A DNA stretch of 64,000 nucleotides from Ignavibacteria bacterium (GCA_016704345.1 JADJAH010000018.1:1-64000), one strand, 5' to 3'. Positions 1 through 9,758 are shown, counted from the stretch's first letter. Notes: a model not told the origin generated them from the letters alone. Program-made: numbers and translations.

Positions 1-1445
1 TCTTCACCATCATCTAGTACATCAGCATTGTCTTCTGTCTTAATTTCCTTTTGCACTTTAATTGATGGCTTTATCGTAATAGATTCGGCAATATTTGTGG
101 TCTGCAAGCCTGTTTCTTCGTTTGTTATTTCATTTGTTGGTGTACCGGAAATTGTATTCTTGTTATCGCCTGTTAAGTCTGATACTTCATCCTTCTCCAA
201 AAGATCCTCTGGAATCGACAGAAACTCTTCTAACCCTAGGAATACAACTTTTCTACTTGTGTTGAGTTTAGCTAATGAATCAAGTTTTCTATTTACATAT
301 TCACTGTATTCATTTTCAGCTTTTCTTGCAATAGCACTCGTATGTCCTTCATCAGAAGGAAAATTTTCTTTCTTCCATTATTCCGAAAGTAGGCGGTTCG
401 ATTAGGCAAACCTTTTGTAAATAAACATACAATTTACTTCTCGAGGATGTCAAGATCATCAGCAAAAAATCTATACTGATCATTGGAATTTGAATACTTA
501 ACAGCTCTGTAGTAAGGTTTCGGATTCCACGTTTCAAATTCAGTTGCATTTCCGCTTTCGAATTCATTTGAGAAGTATTTGTCAATGACATTCTCTAAAT
601 TGTCTTTGTTTATAATTGTTGTATTTATTGTAACAATTAGTTTGCTTTCATGTATAGCCAACCAAAAAGTTATTCAATACAGAGTTTTACCATCAGAGAG
701 TCTCTTTCATATTCATCCACAACCAATAACATTTATGTCTGTTCCTATCTCTTTTCGCATAAATAATTCTGGAACGCGCTCTTCAATTGTTGTTGGCTGA
801 CCACTATTATTATCATAAATCCGTAAGCAGTCAATTTTCACCATAACCGTTCTTGTGTGTTGTAAGTCTTGTGGCACCTTCAAAAATAGACATTACCGCT
901 TAAATCCTTTGTCGAAACAACCAAAGACTTAATCGGAGATAGAGCAAAATATGCGCCCTTACCAAAGCCGAATGAACCTCCAGAACCACTTAACTTCTTT
1001 GCACTTACACCTGCAGCCCGAAGAAATGCGTAGAATGGGGAATCCGTTCCATCAGCGTAGTACATTCCTTTAGTATTTGAATCAGAAATTTTCAAGCAGG
1101 AAATTTTCGATTTTCTATCAACTTCGCTACTTCCATTCAGATAGTTCAACATTCCACCAAACAATCTCTGAGCATCGCTGTTAAGTGGAATAATATTCTG
1201 AAGATTGACGTATGTGATCTTCTAATTCAAAGAAAAGAAGGATACTGGATTCTATCCAAATCAAAGTATTGAAAGGAAATGCTTACAGGGAGGTTGTCAT
1301 CGTTAACTGCATCTAACGAATTTTGTATAGCTTCTCTGACAATTGAATAAAAAGGATTACCTTTAAATGTTTGGTGAATTGGGTCATTTGGTCCTATATC
1401 TATTCCACCTTCTTTTCCAAAGTGCCACTTGCAATTTTTTTCCAT
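1..1445 (-). pseudogene. GHKL-type ATP-binding protein, frameshifted, 3' end outside window
   Basis: The minus-strand reading starts at MEKNCKWHFGKEGG (1445) and runs off the window. The GHKL (Hsp90/MutL/histidine-kinase type) ATP pocket is visible: an N box REAIQNSLDA near residue 37, a DSNTKGM element corresponding to the G1 box, and a glycine loop GGSFGFGKGAYF corresponding to the G2 box. As written the frame breaks several times: near 1190-1228, near 870, near 430 where a stop follows DDLDILEK, and near 375. Past the last break the frame is open to base 1 with a charged, low-complexity tail. The breaks look like single-base indels, some next to homopolymers, so either sequencing error or decay is possible. 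Stand-alone GHKL proteins of this type occur in mobile and defence loci, but the function here is unknown. Confidence 0.6.
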
Positions 1446-1578
1446 AATTGTGAAATATTTTGAAATTTAGATCTTAATGACAAAATAGCTCTATGCATTT
1501 TGTAAACTCACAAATTGCCAATAACACAGGTCTCAGATGATATTGAAGGAATACAATTAACCATATCTTTTATGACTT

Positions 1579-2131
1579 TCACGTATCATCATTGTTTTTA
1601 AAATGTTCTTTGATCTCCTCCCATTCAAATTCACTGCAGTTTCCCAATTCCCTTCCTTCGAATATTTTCTTTCTTGTAGTATTATATCCTATTTCTTTCC
1701 CGTTCAGCAATTTCACCCACCAGTTGGGATTTACATTTCTGCCCTGATTTTTCTTTTCGTATGGTTCACCTGTCTTTCCTACATAAACAACTCGAATAGG
1801 TACATCAACTGAATACTTCTTGAATATCTCAAGCCCAATCTTCTTAAAATAATCAGCACCTAAATGTGAAAAGTGCCAAGCATCAGAGTTCACATTTCCG
1901 GGAGTAATTGCTTCTGGTGATTTGGAAATTTTGGACACAAATGAAGAAGATGAGAACCAGTTTCTATTAAGTTGTGATGTTGATTCATAGTCAACCTTGT
2001 AATCAAATGTTCTCCACTCACCAGACTCAATATCTTTAGTAAAATCTTTTCCGCCTATTCCTCCTCCCTCCCTACAAAGAATCTTTTTCCACGATTGTGA
2101 AGATCAACGATTTGTTCTCCTGTCTTCTTCA
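1579..2131 (-). pseudogene. Unknown protein, frameshifted 5' part
   Basis: The solid part is the C-terminal 119 residues (1938-1579), containing SDAWHFSHLGADYFKKIG and a basic, tryptophan-containing segment RNVNPNWWVKLLNG. In-frame coding continues upstream of 1938 without a good start (GGKDFTKDIESGEWRTFDY), then hits a stop. A plausible start, ATG at about 2132 giving MKKTGEQIVDLHNRGKRFF, lies in another frame that ends in a G-rich tract near 2065. A one-base error in that GGGAGGGAGGAGG stretch would join the two. I do not recognise the family. Its position between the GHKL ATPase and a possible restriction-related N-terminus hints at a mobile or defence setting, which is inference only. Confidence 0.4.
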
Positions 2132-2290
2132 TGGATTTCCATTAAGTTCATTGTACAAATAAATTGATGTGAAATAGGATGAAAGCAGTATAGGTACTAA
2201 CTCACTAACCCGTGCAACCCGCTCCTTATCCTTATGCTCGTATTGTTCTATCGGTCTTTTCTTAGCAGTCGTCTTTCTCTTTATGGGCAT
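2129..2290 (-). CDS. Short ORF with a lysine-rich N-terminus, possibly the broken 5' end of the next gene
   Basis: This 53-codon ORF starts MPIKRKTTAKKRPIEQYEHK and ends two bases into the next reading frame on the same strand, which begins MKKTGEQIVDLHN. The lysine-rich start followed by IEQYEHKDKERV recalls the N-termini of some site-specific DNA methyltransferases, but the catalytic motifs expected after it are absent, so this is only a resemblance. It may be the true N-terminus of the 1579-2131 gene separated by one indel, or a small independent ORF. Confidence 0.3.
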   Translation of the reverse strand: MPIKRKTTAKKRPIEQYEHKDKERVARVSELVPILLSSYFTSIYLYNELNGNP

Positions 2291-2474
2291 AGGGTGGCGT
2301 GTGGTTAGTTGATAGGGGTTTGTAATAAGTAGTTAATGTCATACTGATAACTATTACGTTTTTCTTTCTTCCTTGGAAATTCTTTAATACAAACTTAGGG
2401 AAAGTCAGAGATTATGTCTATGACCAAAGTCATAGTTTTCATAAGTTTAAAAAAAATTCGAATTATATATTCCT

Positions 2475-2503
2475 CCGGAGTCCCAAAAAGCGGGAGACTC
2501 CGG
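2475..2503. other. GC-rich hairpin
   Basis: CCGGAGTCCC and GGGAGACTCCGG pair around an A-rich loop, giving a strong stem in an otherwise AT-rich spacer. It lies downstream of the aspartyl protease gene on the minus strand. No T-run follows on either strand, so it is not a textbook intrinsic terminator; it could be a terminator relic or a small mobile repeat. The rest of the 2291-2556 spacer shows nothing I can name. Confidence 0.4.
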
Positions 2504-2556
2504 CGGGGCAAAACTTAAACTATATAGTACTCGGGCTAAACTTCATAACTCCACCT

Positions 2557-3205
2557 TTAATATCCAGCATCACTTTGAATTGTCTTGAACAGATCATACT
2601 CGATCACACCATCGGCTCCTGCAAGTGCAAGAGTCATCTGAAGAAGCATGGGCAGGTTTCCGTACTTTACTGTGAATTGTTCTTCACCTATGGTTGTTGG
2701 GATTTCATAAGTCTGTGTTTCAAACTTTCCTGCTCCGGGATAGAAATCTTCTTCTATTCCTTTTTGCTTCAAGTCCTTCAGTGAATGTTACATCAAGATA
2801 CGAGAGCTTTGCACCCGTATCAAGAAAACATCTGATGTCGCCGGAAGGAGTTGAGAGTTTAATAATGGGAATTCCCATCACTACTTGGAATGGGATCTTC
2901 GCACCGTCAAACTCTATTTCATCTTTGTTAAAGAATATTTTCTTATCGCAGTAGTCAAAGATGACTTTGTACTTTCTTATTATATCAGCAGCGAGCAATG
3001 TTGTAATGCGAGTTCCAAGAAGTTCGCTGAGTGAATCTGTTGTCAGCCCCATATAATCTGTAACAGCTTCATGAGTATCACCCATGAACTCAATATTATC
3101 CGCAACATGAATCGTTGTCGGCGCGCCGGTGTCGAGAAGAACTGTATTTCCGTTGTCTTCGATTATCGGATGGCCGTCGAAGAGGGTGAGCGGGAATGTT
3201 TTCAT
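2557..3205 (-). pseudogene. Retropepsin-like aspartyl protease with two DTG motifs, frameshifted
   Basis: The frame from MKTFPLTLFDG (3205) carries two aspartyl-protease signatures, VLLDTGAPTTIHV near residue 20 and CFLDTGAKLSYL near residue 130. Between them is a LLAADIIRKYKVIFDYCDKKI segment typical of a protease beta-barrel core. Retropepsins have one DTG per chain and dimerise; two in one chain suggests a pepsin-like pseudo-dimer or a duplicated domain. The frame is lost near 2765-2790. The other frame then continues naturally (KGIEEDFYPGAGKFETQ) to a stop at 2557, so the intact protein would be about 215 residues. There is no signal peptide. A longer upstream start at 3247 exists, but MKTFPLTL gives the more compact domain. 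The substrate is unknown. Confidence 0.6.
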
Positions 3206-3291
3206 AAATTTAATAATTAATTTGAATATATTTACGTTGATCCCCATTTACGAGCGGGACTTCGGCATTCGTCAACTCTTGGGCAAAAACA

Positions 3292-3786
3292 TCAATTCCT
3301 AAACTTGCTTTTCATCTCATACATTGATTTGAATACTTGAGAATGATTCATTTCACTCAAGATACTCACCATTCTTTCGAGGTCTGCTTGACTCAGTATT
3401 CTCGGATGTGCTGCACTGTTTCTTATGTCTTTAAGTTCACGCCACTGCTGAACGAATTCTCTGACCACATTCATTCGTGCGTAATGAAAGTTTGTTTCAA
3501 ACACTTCCTTTCGACTGATTGAATCTACACATATCCTTGATTGACCGAGACTCGGCGGTCTCCAGTTATTGTAATTTCCCTGGTTGAAGTTAACGGGATT
3601 GGGGTCCTGATATCCCATATTATCCGGAAGATACGTAGCATTAAGATTAGGCTCGTACCTGTCGAAGTACCTTGGCAAATGAACCCCAAGGTACTTTCTG
3701 ATCCAATGTACGAATGATAGATTGACTTCTCTTTCGAAAAACTTTGCAAAGCAGATAGCAGCGGGTGAGAAGTCACCGGATGTCAT
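3292..3786 (-). CDS. Protein with C-terminal HEPN-like RNSAAH motif
   Basis: The 164-residue reading frame has an aromatic-rich N-terminal half (KFFEREVNLSFVHWIRKYLG), a linker with several NPN/NYNN turns, and a helical C-terminal part ending LKDIRNSAAHPRILSQADL. RNSAAH fits the R-x4-H signature of HEPN domains, many of which are ribonucleases or nucleotide-binding helpers in toxin-antitoxin and abortive-infection systems. Its start overlaps the end of the coiled-coil frame (3773-4177) by 14 bases in another frame, so the two may be one gene split by an indel. The HEPN assignment rests on one short motif. Confidence 0.4.
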   Translation of the reverse strand: MTSGDFSPAAICFAKFFEREVNLSFVHWIRKYLGVHLPRYFDRYEPNLNATYLPDNMGYQDPNPVNFNQGNYNNWRPPSLGQSRICVDSISRKEVFETNFHYARMNVVREFVQQWRELKDIRNSAAHPRILSQADLERMVSILSEMNHSQVFKSMYEMKSKFRN

Positions 3787-4177
3787 TTAAGTCATTTAAG
3801 CGGACATTATTATCTGAAAGAAAATCTCTTACCTTAAGGGCAGTAATCAGCATCTTCAAAGAGTCGTGCTCAAGATAACGCTTCTCAATTTCAAGAATTG
3901 TTCGGTCTCCTTGATAATTTCTCTTACTTAGTATAGAGATCAGATTTCCAATTTGAACTCCAATGTTCTCAACTTCTTTCAAAGTCACTTCACTCTCTTC
4001 CAGTTCTCTTTTCCTTCTATTCATCTTTCTCTGAAAGTCATTTAGCACGTTAGACACCTGCAGACCCGTTGCTGTTCTGTCACGTTCATTTGTATCCGCT
4101 GAGTAGCTGACGAAGCTAAGTACATTGCTCAGAGTATCTGCAAGACTGCTGTCAAGATAAGGTATATCCAGGGTCTG
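3773..4177 (-). pseudogene. Coiled-coil protein fragment upstream of the HEPN-like frame
   Basis: The frame is open from a TAG at 4178-4180 to a stop at 3773 and reads YLDSSLADTLSNVLSF, then a charged helical segment (FQRKMNRRKRELEESEVTLK) likely to form a coiled coil. A GTG at 4057 is the only ordinary start, but coding character continues upstream of it, so the true 5' end is probably lost to a frameshift near 4178. It probably belongs to the same protein as the RNSAAH frame downstream. Function unknown. Confidence 0.35.
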
Positions 4178-4341
4178 CTAGTAATCCCGAACATCAACAA
4201 ATCCTTGAATCACTCACCAATTCTTTGACAGTTCCAGCCCTTTTCCAATCTGCTTTGGCGCGAGATTAATTCAATTGGTCCCTTACTTTATGAACAGATG
4301 TACTTGCGCACAAATAATTACGGCTTTCCCGATGTTTGTTA

Positions 4342-4794
4342 TTAAGAATCATCCGGAAGATCATCTGCCGGTATTCCTAATGCCCATGCAAGGGCAAAAG
4401 CTGATGCAGATGGATCAGAAGTAAACAACGGCTCGATATTCAATTGGCTTGCTGTCTGCTCAAACCTTCTTACTTGCTGATGAAACGATGAGTTGCTCTC
4501 TCCTCTCAGCCACTTCTGCGGGATTCACCAAAGTAAAGAAGAGGAACATTTCACCTGTACTTCTGTCCAAGCCTATCAGAAATGACTGGTTCAAGTAAGC
4601 ATCAAATTCAGGATGGGATTCACGGTCATGCAATATGAATGCAAAGAGATTGAATCGTCCAAGATATCCAATAAATTCTTCCTTTCCAAATTCCAACTGT
4701 CCATAGGCCATGATTGACCACGTTGTCCTTTAATTCTAAATGGTTTAGACAATGCTCTGAATAATGTGTAGTTATTAAATAAAGGTTGTCCCAT
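4342..4794 (-). pseudogene. Unknown conserved-looking protein with two frameshifts
   Basis: Three minus-strand frames join into one plausible protein of about 150 residues. It starts MGQPLFNNYTLFRALSKPF (4794). The frame changes near 4717 to continue as MAYGQLEFGKEEFIGYLGRF. Near 4480 it changes again, to QVRRFEQTASQLNIEPLF, and stops at 4342 after a DDLPDDS tail. The middle (LFAFILHDRESHPEFDAYLN) looks like a folded alpha/beta domain, but I do not recognise it. No signal peptide or membrane span is seen. Confidence 0.4.
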
Positions 4795-5042
4795 ATCTTT
4801 ATCCTAATTATTCTTTAAGTAAATTTTTGTGAAATGTAGTAACTTCTTTCTAAATTTTTGTGTCAATTTGTGATTCATAAAATTGGCTGGTTTACTGGTT
4901 ATGGTTTTTTGAACTGGCCACTTACCAAGCAGAGCAAGTCTGTGGACGGAAGTCCTGACATAACGAGAGGAAGGCCGGAGCAATACAGAGATTGATTCCC
5001 GGCAAAAGAGTATAACTGATTTTGAAGAAGCCTAAATATCAC

Positions 5043-5304
5043 TTGTCATTCTGAGCGCCTGCCCGCAATAGGTAATTCTAGTGCACTGCCCGAAACAGGT
5101 AATTCTTGTGCACTCGCTGCAGGCGGGCCTGCCCGCAATAGGTAATTCTAGTGCACTCGCTGCAGGCGGGCAGCGAAGGATCCATTGTTTATGACTTCAC
5201 TCTGATGACTTTGTATCCAATTTTCTTATCGTGGGTTCGCTTGTGAATGGATCCTTCGCTACGCCCAAAGAGCGGGCTTGCTCAGGATGACAAGTTCGTC
5301 TTGT
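5043..5304. repeat. Interspersed inverted repeat with internal duplication
   Basis: The element begins TTGTCATTCTGAGCG and ends in the inverted counterpart CTCAGGATGACAAG, with GGATCCATTG and GAATGGATCC as inner inverted arms. Inside, a unit GCCTGCCCGCAATAGGTAATTC occurs twice, with a diverged third copy (GCCCGAAACAGGTAATTC) and two GCAGGCGGGC blocks. A related sequence appears at about 8250-8445. It resembles the TCATTCTGAGC/CTCAGGATGACA intergenic repeats common in Bacteroidota/Chlorobi genomes and is probably a non-autonomous palindromic repeat. Confidence 0.6.
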
Positions 5305-5404
5305 TTAACTAGTGTGTTTGATCATTCTTCTTCATTTGTCATTCCGAGGGAACCATTTCAGGAATTCAAAAACATCAAGCCAAGATATTCCTATGCTTAT
5401 TGAT

Positions 5405-5520
5405 TCGCATTGGATTTGAGACAACCCCAAAGGGGGAGGAGTTTTGAAAATGCAATTTCAGATTTGTTGTCAAAAATCTCCCTCCCCTTTTGGGGAGGGC
5501 CGGGGAGGGGTGAAGTTGCT
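5405..5520. repeat. CCTCCCC/GGGGAGG intergenic palindromic repeat
   Basis: A CCCCAAAGGGGGAGG start, a spacer, then CTCCCTCCCCTTTTGGGGAGG followed by CCGGGGAGGGG make a foldable GC-rich element in AT-rich surroundings. It resembles a class of dispersed intergenic repeats in this lineage. It is not coding. Confidence 0.5.
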
Positions 5521-5628
5521 GGCAAGAACAATTTGAATTTACGATTACATTATCCACCCCCGCTTACAAGAATGCATTCCAGCAAGCGGAGGGTAAGAGG
5601 AGGTTGGCGGATTGTTTATCCTGAAATT

Positions 5629-7889
5629 TTATTTTACAAACATCATCTTCTTAGTAGATGCAAAACTTCCCGCCTCAATTCTATAGAAATAAATTCCGCT
5701 TGCTAATCCCGATGCATCAAAGACCAATGAATAATATCCCTTTGTTTTGAAGGCGTCTGCAAGCGTGGAAATTTGTCTTCCCGTGTTGTCATAAATTCTT
5801 ATTATGACTTTCGAATCTTCTGGCAAGCCGAAGTTTATTGTTGTTGACGGATTGAAGGGATTGGGATAGTTCTGAGACAATGAGTACTTTGAAGGAATTC
5901 CAATGCTTACTGTCTCCGAGAGTTCAAAGTATTCAAATGAACCGTTGTAATCTATCTGCCTGAGCCTGTAAAGATATTTTCCGGTAGGGAGATTCTTGTC
6001 TTCAAAGCTGTAGCTTTTTGGAACACTCGAATTGCCCGAACTGAGAATGTTTGCTACATGAATCCACTGTGCTTCAACAGTATTGAGCGCATCTTTTCTT
6101 TCAATTTCGAAACCAGAATTATTTATCTCATTGCCGGTCGTCCAGTTGAGCAATACGCTTCTTTCATTAACAAAGTGTGTGAATGAAGTCAACTCAACAG
6201 GATACGGATTATCAACCGAAATGACTCTTGAGCAACTTTGAATACTATCCGGCAGGGAAAAGCTCAGCACAAATGAACCTGCAGAGCTTCCTGCATTTAT
6301 ATAAACCGTGTCGTTAGTATTCTCGCCGGATATGTAAGCCGAACAAGGCGGATTGTTTGTTATTGTCCAGTAACCTTGTATCTCTGAACTTGTGAATCTG
6401 ATCATGGTCGAATCAATGTTGATTGCACCGGGACCCTCTATCAGACAATTTCCATAATTCTTATAAAGAGTTACATAACCATCCGGCGTTTCCGACTTAA
6501 CAATATCAATGTCTCCATCTCCGTCAAAATCACCTGTGCAGAATGTAAGCGGGAATGACTCTGTCATTGAAGATACAGCTCCTGTGAAGACTCCTGAACC
6601 ATTGTTGAAATGTACGACAGGCGGAGTTCCGGAGCCCAAAGCTTCTGCTATATCAAGATCTTCATCTGAATCAAAATCTTCAGTCATCACAAAATAGCTT
6701 TGCGAAGGAAATGATCCTGCGGTATATGTGAAGATAGATTGATTGAAAAGTATTCTTGGAGACGCAATAAGATCGAGCTTCCGGTCATTGTTCATATCGT
6801 TCACTTTACGAACAAACATGTCAATGGGCGGATGGATTTCAGTGATCGTAATGTTTCCATAACCCGAATTACTGAAAACATTTGTCTCATAACAGTAAAA
6901 GTTTCTTCTCTGTATCTTCCAACCTCATAAACATCCATGTCTCCGTCATTATCAAGATCGGCAAAGGAAATAGTTCCGCCAAGCGAGAACCACTCGCATC
7001 CGATTTCGTAATACTCATTCCGGAAACCGAAGTTTCCATTACCGTCATTCATCAGAAATCCGATCCTGAATCCTGACATAATTGCAAAATCAAGATCGCC
7101 GTCACCGTCCAGGTCTCCCTGATCAACGTCATAAGATGCTCTACCAAAAGTAGCTGTGCTGCTCTGTGCAAACCTGCCGAAGCCGTCATTCTTGTAAATT
7201 GTGATCGTCGAATTTACAGAACCTGACCACGTGAGTATGGCAATATCAAGATCATAATCCGAGTCATAGTCACCAGCAAAATGGTAGGATGTAGGTGGTA
7301 TATCTATCACGCTGAGTGCGCCGCTGAAATTTCCTCCGCCTGTGTTGTTAAGTGTTGTAAGCTTGCTGCCGCCTGATGTTCCACTTATTATGCTCAGGTC
7401 AATATCCATGTCACGGTCAAAGTCACCAGAAACAATGCTCCCTATCGAACCTTCACATGCAAGATAGCTTGTCGAGTTTGGAAATTCGCCAGTACCGTTA
7501 TTGGGTTTTACTTTGAAAGAGAATGAGTACGGCTGCATAATTATTTGCGAGTACTCATTATAAATTCCGTTCAGAGACACTGTGATATTTTCACCGGGCT
7601 TGAGTTTCCATCCGGGTACAAGTGTAGCCTTGACGTGAGGATAATCAAGTATTATGCTGATTGGATACTTGCCTGACAGAGAGCCGTAAACCCTCACTGT
7701 GTTGGTGTTGACTGAAGATAATCTTACATAGGGGGCAAGTGTAATCACAATATTGTCACCAACATTTGCATTTAAAGAGTTCATGTCAGGTGACATTCCA
7801 TAAACGTAGTGCCACTGTGACTGAGCCGGATATAATGGCACCATCAAAAACATTATAACCAGTAAGATTTTCCTTATTGGGGTTTTCAT
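5629..7889 (-). pseudogene. Secreted FG-GAP/VCBS repeat protein with T9SS tail, one frameshift
   Basis: The start at MKTPIRKILLVIMF (7889) gives a signal peptide ending near YPAQS. An Ig-like N-terminal domain follows (PGWKLKPGENITVSLNG), then at least seven FG-GAP/VCBS repeats with the calcium-loop pattern DxDxDGDxD (GDLDGDGDLDFA, ADLDNDGDMDVY, GDFDGDGDIDIV). The C-terminus is a type IX secretion sorting domain: VELTSF, NYPNPFNPSTTINF and a final STKKMMFVK. The frame breaks near 6900. After ETFTV the old frame runs into nonsense, while the correct one resumes as YETNVFSNSGYGN. Both halves otherwise form a single protein of about 755 residues. A role in surface adhesion or polymer binding is inferred from FG-GAP architecture. 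Confidence 0.7.
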
Positions 7890-7901
7890 GATGATTATCA
7901 T

Positions 7902-8501
7902 TTAGGATTTTGAAATGAAACTTGCTATTCCCTTACAGCAAATTCTCAAATTCCCGGAAACGATTTTCAGGAGGTAATCTTCTGTTGAAGTTAATATCAA
8001 GTTCCGCTGAACAGCACCGGAATCGGGAAGGGCTATTGATGAAGCAGTTACAATTGGATAGAAATAATTTGAAGCCAGCTCTTTTTGAATCCGGCCTGCA
8101 CTTAAATTGTACTACAAAATTATTGCAACCTGCCGGAGGAAGAAACGCATTAATTTATATCCTGAAACATCTGAAAACTTGCAACCGAGATTTGGTACTA
8201 ATCCTTCATCCGCTTAGGATACAGATAAATACAGATGGAACTTCCTCGTTTGTCTTCCTGAGCGAAGCGCCTGCCCGACCTCTTGCAGGTGAATTGCGGA
8301 ATGCATATTGCCAGGATGCATTTTGACATTTCAATGGCCAATGGGCAGGCAGGCCTGCAGAGTATAGACTGCTTAAACTCTCTACGGGCAGGCGCGGCGC
8401 TCCTCTCTCCCTTCGACAGGCTCAGGGCAGGTGCTCAGGATGACAAAATGTATGATGATTAATGGGAGGATGGTACCTTTAAAACACACAAATAGAATCC
8501 C
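7902..8501. other. 600-base intergenic region with a repeat remnant
   Basis: The only long plus-strand reading frame (7922-8326) has no recognisable domain and runs into the repeat GAGCGAAGCGCCTGCCCG, so I do not call it a gene. From about 8250 to 8445 there are GC-rich blocks (GGGCAGGCAGGCCTGC, CCTTCGACAGGCTCAGGGC, GCTCAGGATGACAAAATG) related to the element at 5043-5304. Confidence 0.5.
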
Positions 8502-9758
8502 TCACCCAACAACTTCCAGCCCGCACATGAGTGAATGCCCGCAGCCGACAGCTTCAGTGTATGACATCTCAATATTCCTGAGAACAACTGCAACCTGAGG
8601 GCCAAGTACACTCGACCAAAAATCCGCTACCGGAAACCTGTCGGAGTTTCTGAAAAGCCATACAAGAAACTTCAAGTCGTCAGACATGTGAGCAATGTCA
8701 GCCTCTTCAATAAATCTCTTTATCTTTTCGTCTTTGTGATTGTACAGAGCTCCGAGGATATAGATTACGCGGTTCCATTTGATCTGATAATCAAAGAGCC
8801 TCTTCCACACTTCCGGATTAGAAGGTATTAAATCTTTCAGATACATCATATCAAGTTCAAGATGTTTTATCTGTCCTCTGAATCCATAATCGAAAAGACG
8901 ATTCACCTGATATCTGACTGGAATTCTCTTGCCTGACATCAGACCTGTATCCATATGTCTGCCGACAAACACACTCCTGTCAGTCATAAAGGAGATATTA
9001 ATCTTTCTACCTGATGACTCAGCGGCACTCTGAATTGTTTTTCTTAACTTTTCAGGGCTCCAGTAACTTGCCAAAAACCATTCTAGGTTCTCTTTCTTCC
9101 AGTTAGTATTTGGAATCAAATACGACAATGTGTAAGGAAGCATTTCATCTTGTTTGTTCCAGTACTTTGTCCATTCCGGAGAGTACTTGCCGAGTACATC
9201 AAAATACATTACAGAGCCTTTCCTTGCATGAGTGAAAATCTGAGAGAGCAGTTTCTCCAATTGATTTTGATCGAGATGCGAAAGGGAGGAAAAACTAGAG
9301 AAGTACATATCGTATGGCTCATGATCCAGGACAATTTTTGGAAGTCCTTCAGTAAGATCTGCTTCTTTAAACTTTACATTTGAATATCGTTTGTAATTTA
9401 GCCTGCCCTGCTCAGCCATAGCCTTGTTTACTTCTATACCTAAGTATTCTTTTATGCCGGACTTTGTAAGCAAGAAATCATTCTCGACAGAGTCTTTAGG
9501 ATTAGCAGGCGGTATCTGTGTGAGAAGCTTATAGCCTTCACCGCTTCCGGAGCCGAGATCAAGAATAGAAATCTTTTTCCCTCCCTTAACTATTTTCTCT
9601 AATAAACCCCTGCAATAAACTTTCATGCTCATCTCTTCCCAGAACTTTCTGACGTTGTCTTTCTTTCCGGTAAGTCCGCTTTCGTCGTTCCCGTAAAAAC
9701 CAAGCGAGACTGCCTTGTCGTAAAATTCACTTCTTCCGACATTCAATTTAATACTCAT
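8502..9758 (-). CDS. Class I SAM-dependent methyltransferase-like protein with C-terminal extension
   Basis: The protein has 418 residues. The SAM-binding motif I is ISILDLGSGSGEGYKLL at about residues 63-79, with an acidic residue after strand 2 (EYLGIEVNKAM) and a motif-IV-like PYDMYFSSFSSLSHL near residue 150, as in Rossmann-fold class I methyltransferases. The catalytic domain accounts for roughly 260 residues. The remaining ~150 include a histidine- and aromatic-rich region with no domain I recognise, ending near AVGCGHSLMCGLEVVG. The substrate cannot be deduced. The gene stands alone, with a repeat-rich spacer downstream and a T9SS gene upstream. Confidence 0.7.
   Translation of the reverse strand: MSIKLNVGRSEFYDKAVSLGFYGNDESGLTGKKDNVRKFWEEMSMKVYCRGLLEKIVKGGKKISILDLGSGSGEGYKLLTQIPPANPKDSVENDFLLTKSGIKEYLGIEVNKAMAEQGRLNYKRYSNVKFKEADLTEGLPKIVLDHEPYDMYFSSFSSLSHLDQNQLEKLLSQIFTHARKGSVMYFDVLGKYSPEWTKYWNKQDEMLPYTLSYLIPNTNWKKENLEWFLASYWSPEKLRKTIQSAAESSGRKINISFMTDRSVFVGRHMDTGLMSGKRIPVRYQVNRLFDYGFRGQIKHLELDMMYLKDLIPSNPEVWKRLFDYQIKWNRVIYILGALYNHKDEKIKRFIEEADIAHMSDDLKFLVWLFRNSDRFPVADFWSSVLGPQVAVVLRNIEMSYTEAVGCGHSLMCGLEVVG

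Larger units (their letters stand above)
4795..5628. other. 834-base intergenic region with repeats, no gene
   Basis: No credible coding sequence is visible. The region carries two repeat elements, listed separately: one around 5043-5304 and one around 5405-5520. Short plus- and minus-strand ORFs across the second element are translations of the repeat itself. The first 240 bases are AT-rich and otherwise featureless. Confidence 0.6.

Noticed and set aside
28..405. Plus-strand 125-residue reading frame at the window start
   Set aside because: The opposite strand here continues the GHKL gene (ARKAENEYSEYVNRKLDS); the plus-strand frame is a shadow.
3773..3786. Overlapping start and stop as a true translational coupling
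   Set aside because: Kept as uncertain: coding character extends upstream past the GTG with a frame break nearby, so one gene with an indel is more likely than two coupled genes.
4900..5000. GGACGGAAGTCCTGAC stretch that looked like an RNase P RNA signature
   Set aside because: The flanking conserved parts of rnpB are not present, and no stable structure could be traced.
5410..5706. ORFs across the GGGGAGGG/CCTCCCC element
   Set aside because: They are translations of the repeat on each strand.
7922..8326. Plus-strand 134-residue reading frame
   Set aside because: No domain, runs into an intergenic repeat and has no nearby partner; judged non-coding.
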